DNA of 64,000 bases from Bacteroidales bacterium (lineage in GTDB: Bacteria > Bacteroidota > Bacteroidia > Bacteroidales > P3). The position numbers and the translations under genes were made by a program. Location: the NCBI GenBank assembly GCA_017429685.1, contig JAFROL010000027.1, positions 78,939-142,938 of the forward strand, given 5' to 3'. Of the stretch, positions 41,168-49,250 are shown piece by piece. Positions within the stretch are counted from its first letter, which is position 1. Each line of letters opens with the position of its first letter. The notes beneath the pieces were generated by a model. That model saw only the letters and a program-made list of their open reading frames with translations, was not told where the DNA came from and ran no database searches.

Positions 41168-41425
41168 ATGAACATCAAAGAAATGACCACTGAACAGCTG
41201 ACCGAAGAAATCAGCGCCATCATCGAAGAACGTCTTGGTGTGGCAGCCTCGGAAATCACCCCCGAGAAGAACCTCATCAACGACCTCGGCGCCGACTCGC
41301 TCGACAGCGTGGAACTGATAATGTCCATCGAACAAAAGTTCGGCATCACCATCCCCGAAGAAGCAGCCGAAAACATCAAGACCGTTGGCGACATCATCAA
41401 TTACGTCAAAGAAAACAATAACTAA
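41168..41425 (+). CDS. acpP: Acyl carrier protein
   Basis: 85 residues, acidic, with the phosphopantetheine site Ser 44 in DLGADSLDSVELIM. This is the carrier on which the preceding fab enzymes work. Length and motif fit a fatty-acid ACP. It lies between fabG and the ETF genes, 22 nt before etfB. Confidence 0.95.
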   Translation: MNIKEMTTEQLTEEISAIIEERLGVAASEITPEKNLINDLGADSLDSVELIMSIEQKFGITIPEEAAENIKTVGDIINYVKENNN

Positions 41426-41447
41426 CCAGAACAAAACAGAACACAAT

Positions 41448-42248
41448 ATGTCATTCAAAATAGTAGTATTGGCCAAGCAGGTGCCCGACACACACAATGT
41501 CGGTGCCGACGCTATGAACGCCGACGGCACCGTGAACCGTGCCGCTCTGCCCACCGTCTTCAACCCCGAAGACCTCAAGGCACTGGAAATGGCACTGCGC
41601 GTAAAAGACCAGATGTCTGACGCCATAGTCACCGTGGTGACGATGGGTCCGCCGCGTGCCGCAGAAATCATCAAGGACGCCCGTATGCGCGGAGCCGACG
41701 ACGGCTTCGTGCTCAGCGATGCCCGCTTTGCCGGTGCCGACACCCTGGCCACCTCTTATGCCCTTTCGCAGGCCATCCGCCAGCTGGGCCACGTCGACCT
41801 GATTTTCGGTGGCCGTCAGGCCATCGACGGCGACACCGCACAGGTGGGTCCCCAGGTGGCCGAAAAGCTCGAAATACCGCAAATCACCTACGCCGAAGAA
41901 CTCATTGCCGTCGACAGCAAGCAGATCACCATCCGCCGCCGCCTCGAGCGTGGCACCGAGTGCGTCAAAGCCTCTCTGCCCGTGCTCGTCACCGTCACCT
42001 CGGCCGGAGCCGACTGCCGCTTCCCCAACGCGCACCGTATGCTGCAACAGGCCAAAGAGGAGGTGCGTATGATCAACGCCGACAGCATCGATGCCGATAT
42101 GGAACGCTTGGGCCTCAAAGGCTCGCCCACCAAGGTCAAGAAAATCGAGAACGTCGTGTTGGCACACAAAGAGTCGGTGGTGCTCCAACCTACCGAAGAA
42201 GCCCTCAACGAACTTTCGGCAACACTGATCAAAGAGCATATTCTGTAA
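41448..42248 (+). CDS. etfB: Electron transfer flavoprotein, beta subunit
   Basis: 266 residues beginning FKIVVLAKQVPDTHNVGADAMNADGTVNRAALPTVFNPEDLKALEMALRVKD, typical of EtfB; GGRQAIDGDTAQVGPQVAEKLEIPQITYAEE is the conserved family signature region. The ATG at 41448 was chosen over an in-frame start at 41385 inside acpP. With EtfA it passes electrons between acyl-CoA dehydrogenases and other redox partners. Confidence 0.94.
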   Translation: MSFKIVVLAKQVPDTHNVGADAMNADGTVNRAALPTVFNPEDLKALEMALRVKDQMSDAIVTVVTMGPPRAAEIIKDARMRGADDGFVLSDARFAGADTLATSYALSQAIRQLGHVDLIFGGRQAIDGDTAQVGPQVAEKLEIPQITYAEELIAVDSKQITIRRRLERGTECVKASLPVLVTVTSAGADCRFPNAHRMLQQAKEEVRMINADSIDADMERLGLKGSPTKVKKIENVVLAHKESVVLQPTEEALNELSATLIKEHIL

Positions 42249-42278
42249 TTAACAACCTTAACGAAACGAAGACGAAAA

Positions 42279-43301
42279 ATGAATAACGTATTAGTATATT
42301 GCGAGTTGTCGGAGAGAAACCAGATAGCCGACATCAGCCTCGAGCTTTGCACCAAAGGCCGTCAGCTGGCCACACAGCTTGGCTGCCGCCTGCAGGCCGC
42401 CGTGCTGGGCTGCAACGTCAAAGCCGCCGCCGAGTCTCTTTACCCTTACGGCGTCGACGATGTCTTTTTGGCCGACGACCGCCGTCTGGCACCTTACCGC
42501 ACAATGCCCCACTTCGACGTCCTTTCCAAGCTCATACAGTCACAGAAACCCGACATCGTCCTCTTCGGTGCCTCGAGCGTGGGCCGCGACCTGGCACCGC
42601 GCATCGCCTCGTTCCTGCGCTGCGGACTTACGGCCGACTGCACATCACTCGAAATCGGTTCGCACCAGGATGCCAAAAGCGGCAAGAGCTACGACAACAT
42701 CCTGATGCAGATGCGCCCCGCCTTCGGCGGCAACATCATCGCCACCATCGTGTGCCCCGAAACGCGTCCTCAGATGGCCACCGTGCGCGAAGGCGTGATG
42801 AAGAAAGAAATTCTCGACCCCAACTATAAGGGTACCATCATCCCCGTCAGCGTCGACGCATCGCTCGACGCCGCCGACAAGGCCGTCCAGATCCTGAGCC
42901 GCGAAATCGAAGAGCAGAAAATCGACATCAAGGGTGCCCAGATCATCGTCGCCGGAGGCTACGGTATGGGCAGCAAGGAGAACTTCCAGCTGCTGCACCA
43001 GTTTGCCCACCTCATAGGAGGCAGCGTCGGTGCCACCCGCGCCGCCGTCGATGCCGGCTTCTGCGAAGGCGAACGCCAGATAGGCCAGACCGGCGTCACT
43101 GTGCGCCCCAAACTCTACATAGCCTGCGGCATCAGCGGCGCCGTCCAGCACCGCGCCGGTATGGAGCAGAGCGCCAAGATCATCAGCATCAACACCGACC
43201 CCGACGCTCCTATCAACGCCATTGCAGACTATACCATCATCGGCGACGTGATGACCGTCATTCCTCAGTTTATGGCTTGTTACAAAAACAATCTGAAATA
43301 A
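42279..43301 (+). CDS. etfA: Electron transfer flavoprotein, alpha subunit
   Basis: 340 residues. C-terminal FAD domain with GGYGMGSKENFQLLHQFAHLIGGSVGATRAAVDAGFCEGERQIGQTGVTVRPKLYIACGISGAVQHRAGMEQSAKIISINTDPDAPI, the classical ETF alpha motif. Starts 30 nt after etfB. The spacer to the dehydrogenase gene holds TTAACG hexads. Confidence 0.95.
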   Translation: MNNVLVYCELSERNQIADISLELCTKGRQLATQLGCRLQAAVLGCNVKAAAESLYPYGVDDVFLADDRRLAPYRTMPHFDVLSKLIQSQKPDIVLFGASSVGRDLAPRIASFLRCGLTADCTSLEIGSHQDAKSGKSYDNILMQMRPAFGGNIIATIVCPETRPQMATVREGVMKKEILDPNYKGTIIPVSVDASLDAADKAVQILSREIEEQKIDIKGAQIIVAGGYGMGSKENFQLLHQFAHLIGGSVGATRAAVDAGFCEGERQIGQTGVTVRPKLYIACGISGAVQHRAGMEQSAKIISINTDPDAPINAIADYTIIGDVMTVIPQFMACYKNNLK

Positions 43302-43302
43302 C

Positions 43303-43343
43303 GTTAACATTAACCTTAACGTTAACCCCTATGTTGACGTTAA
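43303..43343. repeat. TTAACG/TTAACC spacer repeat
   Basis: GTTAACATTAACCTTAACGTTAACC-like hexads with a dyad character in the etfA-dehydrogenase gap. Confidence 0.6.
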
Positions 43344-43358
43344 TTAGAACAAGGAATT

Positions 43359-45002
43359 ATGAATTTTTACACAGATAACGAGAATCTTAGCTTCTACCTG
43401 CACCACCCCGAAATGGAACAGGTAGTAGCCGTAAAAGAGAAGAATTATGCTGAAGCCGGCGTACACCCCGAGGCTCCGGCCAACGCCGAAGAGGCTGTGG
43501 AGCAGTACGATATGGTGATGCGTCTGCTGGGCGACATCGCCGGCGACGTCATTGCACCCAACGCCGAAGAGGTGGACCACGTGGGTCCCTCGCTCGTCGA
43601 CGGCCACGTCGAGTACGCCCCCGGCACTCGCCGCAACCTCGACGCCCTCATCCAGTCGGGCCTCTACGGTATGGCTCTCGAACGCAAATACAACGGCCTC
43701 AACTTCCCCCGTGTGGTCGAGGTTATGGCCGCCGAGATGATTGCTCGCGCCGACGTAGGCTTCGCCACCATCTGGGGCCTGCAGGACTGCGCCGAGACCA
43801 TCCAGCATTTCGCCAGCGAAGAACTGAAAGACAAATACTTGCCCCGCATCTACCAGGGTGCCACCTGCTCGATGGACCTCACCGAGCCCGACGCCGGCAG
43901 CGACCTGCAGTCGGTGCGCCTCAAGGCCACCTGGGATGAGGCCTCCAACTGCTGGCGCCTGAACGGCGTGAAGCGTTTCATCACCAATGGCGACGCCGAC
44001 CTGCACCTGGTGCTGGCACGCAGCGAAGAGGGCACCAACGACGGACGCGGCCTCTCCTACTTCGTTTTCGACAAAGCCGACGGCGGAATGACCGTGCGCC
44101 GCATCGAGAACAAAATGGGCATCAAGGGCTCGCCGACCGCCGAGCTGCAGTTCACCAACGCCCCCGCACAGATCGTCGGCGAACGCCGCCTGGGACTTAT
44201 CAAATACGTGATGTCGCTGATGAACGGAGCCCGTCTGGGCGTCGGCGCACAGTCCATCGGACTCTGCGAGGCCGCCTGCCGCGAAGCCGAAGCCTATGCC
44301 GCCAGCCGCGAACAGTTCGGTCACGCCATCAACCAGTTCGTCGCCGTCCAGGACCTCCTCGACCAGATGCGCGCACGCACCGACGGCGCCCGCAGCCTGA
44401 TGTACGAAACGGCACGCTACGTCGACCTCTCGTCCAGCTCCAAGGCCGCCTCGCGCGTGGCCGACATCCTGACGCCCCTCGTCAAGCTCAACGCCAGCGA
44501 GTTCGCCAACCGTTGCGCCTACGACTGCATCCAGGTACACGGCGGTAGTGGATTTATGAAAGAATACGCCTGCGAACGCCTCTATCGCGACGCACGCATC
44601 CTCAGTATCTACGAAGGCACCAGCCAGCTGCAGGTCGTCGCCGCTATGAAGGGCATCGCCAGCGGCGCCTACCTCAAGCAGATCGAGAGCTACGACGGAC
44701 GTGCCGCCGAAGGCCTCGCCGCCGCACCCAACGCCGAGATGCAGCACTGCCTCGACGTGCTTCGCAAAGCCACAGGCCTCTACAGCAAGCTCTATGACCT
44801 CGCCGCTGCCGAAGGCACCACCAGCGAGCGTTTCGAGCACTCCACACGCGCCCTCACCGAGGTACTGAGCAACATCATTATGGGCTACCTGCTGCTGCTC
44901 GACAGCCAGCGCGACGCCCGCTTCCTCAAGTCCTGCAAGTACTTCGTCAAGGAAAGCATTGGCCAAGTCAGCCAGCACCTCGCCGAACTTGAGAACTGCT
45001 AA
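43359..45002 (+). CDS. Acyl-CoA dehydrogenase
   Basis: 547-residue FAD enzyme, longer than the usual 380 residues because of an N-terminal extension of about 60 residues and a C-terminal domain of about 110. Core features: CSMDLTEPDAGSDLQSVRLKA, GVKRFITNGDADLHLVLARS, and QVHGGSGFMKEYACERLYRDARILSIYEGTSQLQ with catalytic base Glu 419 in YEGT. This type with adjacent etfBA is found in Bacteroidota. Running in the enoyl-reducing direction, driven by ETF, it could supply the enoyl reductase missing from the fab set; normal acyl-CoA oxidation is the alternative. Confidence 0.92.
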   Translation: MNFYTDNENLSFYLHHPEMEQVVAVKEKNYAEAGVHPEAPANAEEAVEQYDMVMRLLGDIAGDVIAPNAEEVDHVGPSLVDGHVEYAPGTRRNLDALIQSGLYGMALERKYNGLNFPRVVEVMAAEMIARADVGFATIWGLQDCAETIQHFASEELKDKYLPRIYQGATCSMDLTEPDAGSDLQSVRLKATWDEASNCWRLNGVKRFITNGDADLHLVLARSEEGTNDGRGLSYFVFDKADGGMTVRRIENKMGIKGSPTAELQFTNAPAQIVGERRLGLIKYVMSLMNGARLGVGAQSIGLCEAACREAEAYAASREQFGHAINQFVAVQDLLDQMRARTDGARSLMYETARYVDLSSSSKAASRVADILTPLVKLNASEFANRCAYDCIQVHGGSGFMKEYACERLYRDARILSIYEGTSQLQVVAAMKGIASGAYLKQIESYDGRAAEGLAAAPNAEMQHCLDVLRKATGLYSKLYDLAAAEGTTSERFEHSTRALTEVLSNIIMGYLLLLDSQRDARFLKSCKYFVKESIGQVSQHLAELENC

Positions 45003-45025
45003 CCAAAAGCGTTCCCTTTCAATAC

Positions 45026-45062
45026 AAAAAGCGGCTCAAAGTCAATCTTTGAGCCGCTTTTT
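45026..45062 (+). terminator. Terminator of the fab-etf operon
   Basis: AAAAGCGGCTCAAAG, loop TCAAT, and its exact complement ending in a T run. Strong and close to the dehydrogenase stop. Confidence 0.93.
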
Positions 45063-45085
45063 TCATTCTCATCTATTCAATCCGG

Positions 45086-45126
45086 AGTAGCCTCCTGGTT
45101 GGTGACGACGGATGGCGGAGGCTACT
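45086..45126 (-). terminator. Hairpin after the T9SS adhesin gene
   Basis: AGTAGCCTCC at 45086-45095 pairs with GGAGGCTACT at 45117-45126 around a 21-nt loop; a T tract is not obvious, so termination is tentative. Confidence 0.4.
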
Positions 45127-45142
45127 GACAATGCGACAAGCG

Positions 45143-47245
45143 TCATTTCTTGACAAACTTGCGCACAATGTTGACACCTTCGGCCTGTATGCGAACGAAA
45201 TAAGAGCCTTGGGGCAAATCGGAGATATTCAGGCGGATACTGTTCACGCTGTCACTATTGCCATCGACAATTGTCGTCTGGCAGGTGCGGCCGCTGAGGT
45301 CGATAATCGCAACTTCATAACTCCGGCGTGACTGGTCAGGATTCTGTATTTCAATGTATACCACATCGCTGGCAGGGTTGGGATAGACATTGATGGTTGA
45401 GGTTTGTGCAGCAGGATTTTCGATGCCCGAAGACTGCTGGAAGTTGGCGGTATAAGTCGTTGTTGCTGTCACAACAACCTGACGTGGGTTATTATGGTTG
45501 CCGTCGCTCCATCCGGCGAAGACGTAGCCCGGATTGGGGTGTGCCTCGATTTCGATGGTATCCATATAGTGATATGTCCCGCCGCCGCTGACAGTACCGC
45601 CCTGCGTGGGATTGGCACCAACATTGATGGTGATTTCGCGCCCCACGAAGACTGCACGGATTGTGGAAGCCTCGACTGGACGGAAGGCAAAAACATAAGT
45701 ATCAACGACATCGCCAGTATTAAGCTGAACATCATTCATACGGTCCACCCCATTCACATAGAGTGCATCGAGATGATACTCAAATTTTTGGCACTTGATA
45801 TAGACATTAGTTGTCTGCTCCGAACTAAGACTAACCTGTTGGCCGCAAAGCGAATTGTCGGAGTCGGCTGATGTAGTGACCGTGCCGACAATGCCGCCTT
45901 CGCATTCGAATGTCACAGGATAAGTGCTTGGCTGCTGCATAGTTATCGTAACGTCGTCGATTTTCATCCAATACATATCAACGATGTCGAAATGGCGGAA
46001 AGCGATGTAGACGTGCTGTCCGGCATAATCGTCAAGGTTGATGGTTTTCTGCACCCAGTTGACGGTAGTGATATCATATTCCTGCAAAAGCGTGAAGTCG
46101 CTCTGGTTCATCCCGGTAGTCGAGATGTAAACGCCGTAATGCTCAGCGTAATAGTTCTGGTCGACGGCACCGACATAAAAGGAGAGGGAAAAACCATTGC
46201 CCTGCGGCAGATATATCTGCGGCGAAATGAGCCAGTTGTCCGGTTCCAGGGCACCCGGTCCGTTGATATATGAGGCCGAGCTGATGCAACCCGAACCGGT
46301 GTGGGCCTGTTCGGACGATGAGAACACCGAGGGGTCCCACGTGTAGCCGTCGCCGTCGGCATCAAGCACCGTCCAGCAGGCAACCGGATCGCTGCTCTCG
46401 AAGCCCATCGTGTAGGGGAACGTGCTGATTTCGGAGCATTCTACAACGTTGAGGACGACGGTATCGCGAGCAGAGCCGTTGGCGTTGGTGGCCGTGGCAA
46501 TGACATTGTAGGTTCCCGGGGTGTTCCATACGGCTGTTGCCGTATTGCCCGTCGCCGTCGAAGGGCTGCCGCCATTGAGTTGCCAGCTGACGGTGGCACC
46601 GGTGCTGGCCATAGCGCTGAATGTCAATTGCTGGCCTGTGGCGGCCATCGTCGGCCCACTGGCAATGACCGTGGGGGCGGCGTTGGCCGAAGCTTTGGTG
46701 ACACACTTGATGAGCCACGAAAAACTCTGGTTGAGTCCGACATCAGGGTTGGCGTGCGACCACGAGGTCCCGTTGGTCGAGAGCCAGTTGCTGTTAAGGT
46801 CATTGACGTATGCACAGGCAGCCGCGGGATAGAGGACGTCGGTGTTGGAGATGATGACCCAAAGGTTTTGGCCCGAAACGATAGCTTCAGGTGTAGTCAG
46901 AGCGCAGTCGACATAGCCTCCGGCCAACGACGTGCCGATATAGTAGGTCTGGGAGCATAGCTGTGTCTGCGGGGCAGTTGTCCCGCCTTGATAGAGCGTG
47001 ACCGTGTAGGTTCCAGTGTCGCCCGAAGCGACATAAAGCAGGACGCTCATCACCGAATCGCGCCCCGCCAACTGGCTTGCGGGCAACATAATGCCCCAAT
47101 AGATTGTGGTTGTGGTGTTGTTGACGCCGATGCGGGTCTGCAAAGCGCTGTTCCCGCAATACGACAGCGTGTCGCCCACATCAGCGACCGCCCTTCCCGA
47201 CGCCAAAAGCGTCAGACAAAACAGAAGAAATAACGTTTTTTTCAT
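45143..47245 (-). CDS. T9SS-secreted adhesin with PKD, cleaved-adhesin and InlB-type domains
   Basis: 700 residues from the ATG at 47243-47245 (signal peptide KKTLFLLFCLTLLASGRAVA). Domains: N-terminal beta domain to about 195; PKD domain about 200-280 (PTVIASGPTMAATGQQLTFSAMASTGATVSWQLNGG); cleaved-adhesin/gingipain K2-type domain about 285-450 (FPYTMGFESSDPVACWTVLDADGDGYTW...AYHYGVYIST); an InlB-type repeat (GGTVSGGGTYHYMDTIEIEAHPNPGYVFAGWSDGNHNNPRQVVVT); C-terminal type A sorting signal (VYPNPASDVVYIEI...VRKFVKK). Predicted surface adhesin. Its own promoter is at 47273-47303. Confidence 0.88.
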   Translation of the reverse strand: MKKTLFLLFCLTLLASGRAVADVGDTLSYCGNSALQTRIGVNNTTTTIYWGIMLPASQLAGRDSVMSVLLYVASGDTGTYTVTLYQGGTTAPQTQLCSQTYYIGTSLAGGYVDCALTTPEAIVSGQNLWVIISNTDVLYPAAACAYVNDLNSNWLSTNGTSWSHANPDVGLNQSFSWLIKCVTKASANAAPTVIASGPTMAATGQQLTFSAMASTGATVSWQLNGGSPSTATGNTATAVWNTPGTYNVIATATNANGSARDTVVLNVVECSEISTFPYTMGFESSDPVACWTVLDADGDGYTWDPSVFSSSEQAHTGSGCISSASYINGPGALEPDNWLISPQIYLPQGNGFSLSFYVGAVDQNYYAEHYGVYISTTGMNQSDFTLLQEYDITTVNWVQKTINLDDYAGQHVYIAFRHFDIVDMYWMKIDDVTITMQQPSTYPVTFECEGGIVGTVTTSADSDNSLCGQQVSLSSEQTTNVYIKCQKFEYHLDALYVNGVDRMNDVQLNTGDVVDTYVFAFRPVEASTIRAVFVGREITINVGANPTQGGTVSGGGTYHYMDTIEIEAHPNPGYVFAGWSDGNHNNPRQVVVTATTTYTANFQQSSGIENPAAQTSTINVYPNPASDVVYIEIQNPDQSRRSYEVAIIDLSGRTCQTTIVDGNSDSVNSIRLNISDLPQGSYFVRIQAEGVNIVRKFVKK

Positions 47246-47272
47246 AGTTTTATGGATTTGGATTTCAGCCTG

Positions 47273-47303
47273 CAAAGTTACGAGTATTTTTTATTTCCAC
47301 AAA
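47273..47303 (-). promoter_or_regulatory. Promoter of the T9SS adhesin gene
   Basis: TTTG (47303-47300), 19 bp, TAACTTTG (47280-47273): full match to the Bacteroidota consensus, 28 nt before the ATG. Confidence 0.8.
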
Positions 47304-47582
47304 GAAAAATCAAAAATTTTTATAAAATTTATTAAAAATGCAAAAAACATTTCGCTTGAAATATTATGTTTCATTAAATATAAAAATATGATTATCCACA
47401 TTTGCCATAAAGAAGCCTCGGAGAGGCTTAATCTTAATAACACCGTACAAGCAAAGCGCAGTGCGGTGACTGACAATCAACACCTCGTGTGCATCTCGGA
47501 GAGACGCGACCTTGCCTATGTACCAATTGCGAACAAAATAAATTCTCTTTGCAAGTTTTTTTTTCACTTCCAAAAAAAATAG

Positions 47583-47628
47583 TACTTTTGCATCAGAAAC
47601 AACCATTTCGGAAATAATCATTTCCGAA
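47583..47628 (+). promoter_or_regulatory. -7 element and inverted repeat before the ATPase fragment
   Basis: TACTTTTG (47583-47590) followed by TTCGGAAAT-AATC-ATTTCCGAA (47607-47628). The dyad falls just downstream of the expected transcription start, a position suited to a repressor or a 5' RNA hairpin. Confidence 0.45.
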
Positions 47629-47643
47629 TTAAAGTCACTGATT

Positions 47644-47955
47644 ATGAAATTTTACGACAGGGACTACAACACATTCAGCGGACTGATGCTGGAGCGCTAT
47701 TTCCACCGCAAAGCAATCGAGAGCGAGAAGTTTACACGCATCGGCCGTTGGTGGAACCGACGGGGAGAGTGCGAGATCGATTTGATAGCGTTAGACGAGT
47801 TGTCGGATTTGGCTATCTTTTACGAGATAAAACGCCAAAAAAGCGAAATTAGCATTGGAGTACTCAAACAAAAAGCAGAGACATTCCTGAATGCGACACA
47901 CAAACTTAAAGGATACAAAATTGAATACCAAGGTTTATGTATGGAAAATATGTAA
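47644..47955 (+). pseudogene. C-terminal fragment of a DUF234-type AAA ATPase
   Basis: 103 residues (GLMLERYFHRKAIESEKFTRIGRWWNRRGECEIDLIALDELSDLAIFYEIKRQKSEISIGVLKQKAETFLNATHKLKGYKIEYQGL) that match only the last part (DUF234, nuclease-like with E-x-D and E-x-K residues) of archaeal-type ATPases of about 400-450 residues. The ATPase and winged-helix parts are missing, with no trace upstream. It has an intact ATG and a promoter-like element, so it could be expressed as a stand-alone domain, but a truncated relic is likelier. Confidence 0.6.
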
Positions 47956-48269
47956 TTTTTTAGTGAACCGTGATTAGTGACCAGTGACACGAACACGCTC
48001 GCATCACAGATCACATTTTCCAGCTTTGTTTTCGCACAAAAATCACATTCATTCCTCCGGATGTGATTTTTTTGCCGATACTGATAGATTTCAGCCACGA
48101 TGACATTCGACATACATCTGCAAGGAATGCAGACATCAGTTTCGTAATGGGAAAAATGTCGACAACACTGTTCTAATTCACCCGACTGTCTGCAATATTT
48201 TTGCATTCTTTCCGTTATTGAAGAAAACAATTGTTTATAGACACTGCTGCCAAAAAAAAACAAAACAAT
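47956..48269. other. Intergenic region
   Basis: 314 bp; contains a -7-like TATTTTTG at 48196-48203 that may serve the lipoprotein gene at 48270. A short dyad (AATCACATTC/GGATGTGATT, about 48040-48070) is present. No gene seen. Confidence 0.5.
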
Positions 48270-49202
48270 ATGACCAAAATACAATCAATTCTACTTCTTG
48301 CTTTTATCGTCGTGACGTTTGCGGCCTGTCGCAATGACAGCAACAATCAACGCGTTTCCGACGGGCAGGACGAAGCGGCGGCGCAGGATGCACGCCTCGC
48401 CCCAGGCGAATACCGTACAGACGAACCCGACGACCTCACGGCTTATTTCCAAACCCTTTGCAGCGAATGGGGAGCCGTGGTTGCGGTACACTCCAGCGAC
48501 CCCCAGGATTCTCTTGCGATATGGAATGCCATTCGCCTGCTCGACGACTACGCCGCTGGCCGGCGCGAATTCTACCCCGCCGACGAGGTGCGCGGCGCGC
48601 TGGACGCACTGGCCTTCGACCTGGGCTACTGGTTCAACCACGGCAGCGAGGTGGACACCAACCGTGCCGAAATATTCTTCTTCCGTTTCCTGGAACAAGC
48701 CGTGCGACTAAGCCCTCAGGTGGATTTCGTCACCGACTTCCACTGCGCCGACGGCACGGCAGGCATTCTCAACTACCACGAATGGAGCCCCAACCCGCTT
48801 TACTCTTTTCTCGTCTATCCGACCGCCAACGGCCTGCGCGTTAGCAAGATCGGCGAAACGGGCGACACTAAGATAGAAAAACTCTTCCGTCTCAGCGACG
48901 ACGACGGCAACGACTATTATCTCTGCTCCAACAACGGCACCGTTGACGGGTCAGACATAATCTACAACGTCGCCTTCCGGCAGTTCCTGTTTATGCGCGA
49001 CGGCGACAAAATGGACGTTGTGGCCAATTATACCAAACCCGACTTCACCCCCGACGAATTCGAAGGACGAATCGTCTTCAATCCCCGTTTGCTGCAGTGG
49101 GACTGCTGCACACAGAAAGGGAAAACCTTCATTCGCATCGAAAACTCACACTCTCTCCATTTAATCCTCGACGGCAAAAAATCCCGCTTCACCATCTCCT
49201 AA
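48270..49202 (+). CDS. Lipoprotein, unknown
   Basis: 310 residues from the ATG at 48270: signal MTKIQSILLLAFIVVTFAAC (lipobox Cys 20), an acidic linker (NDSNNQRVSDGQDEAAAQDARL), then a globular region with no recognised family (LAFDLGYWFNHGSEVDTNRAEIFFFRFLEQAVRLSPQVDFVTDFHCADGTAGILNYHEWSPNPLYSFLVYPTANGLRVSKIG). The end (QKGKTFIRIENSHSLHLILDGKKSRFTIS) is beta-rich. Upstream of the M48 protease by 48 nt, possibly cotranscribed. Confidence 0.65.
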   Translation: MTKIQSILLLAFIVVTFAACRNDSNNQRVSDGQDEAAAQDARLAPGEYRTDEPDDLTAYFQTLCSEWGAVVAVHSSDPQDSLAIWNAIRLLDDYAAGRREFYPADEVRGALDALAFDLGYWFNHGSEVDTNRAEIFFFRFLEQAVRLSPQVDFVTDFHCADGTAGILNYHEWSPNPLYSFLVYPTANGLRVSKIGETGDTKIEKLFRLSDDDGNDYYLCSNNGTVDGSDIIYNVAFRQFLFMRDGDKMDVVANYTKPDFTPDEFEGRIVFNPRLLQWDCCTQKGKTFIRIENSHSLHLILDGKKSRFTIS

Positions 49203-49250
49203 CCTTTATAGAATCATACATCATACCTCATACCTCATACCTCTAAAAAT

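Larger units (their letters stand above)
47246..47643. other. Divergent intergenic region
   Basis: 398 bp, AT-rich. Holds the adhesin promoter on the minus strand and a -7 element for the ATPase fragment on the plus strand (47583-47590), plus an inverted repeat (TTCGGAAAT/ATTTCCGAA, 47607-47628). No gene recognised. Confidence 0.6.

Noticed and set aside
43344-44978. 544-residue antisense frame over the acyl-CoA dehydrogenase
   Set aside because: Same cause; the plus-strand protein has the complete dehydrogenase motifs.
48231-48269. Longer N-terminus for the lipoprotein at 48270
   Set aside because: The extension removes the clean lipoprotein signal that starts at the ATG at 48270.
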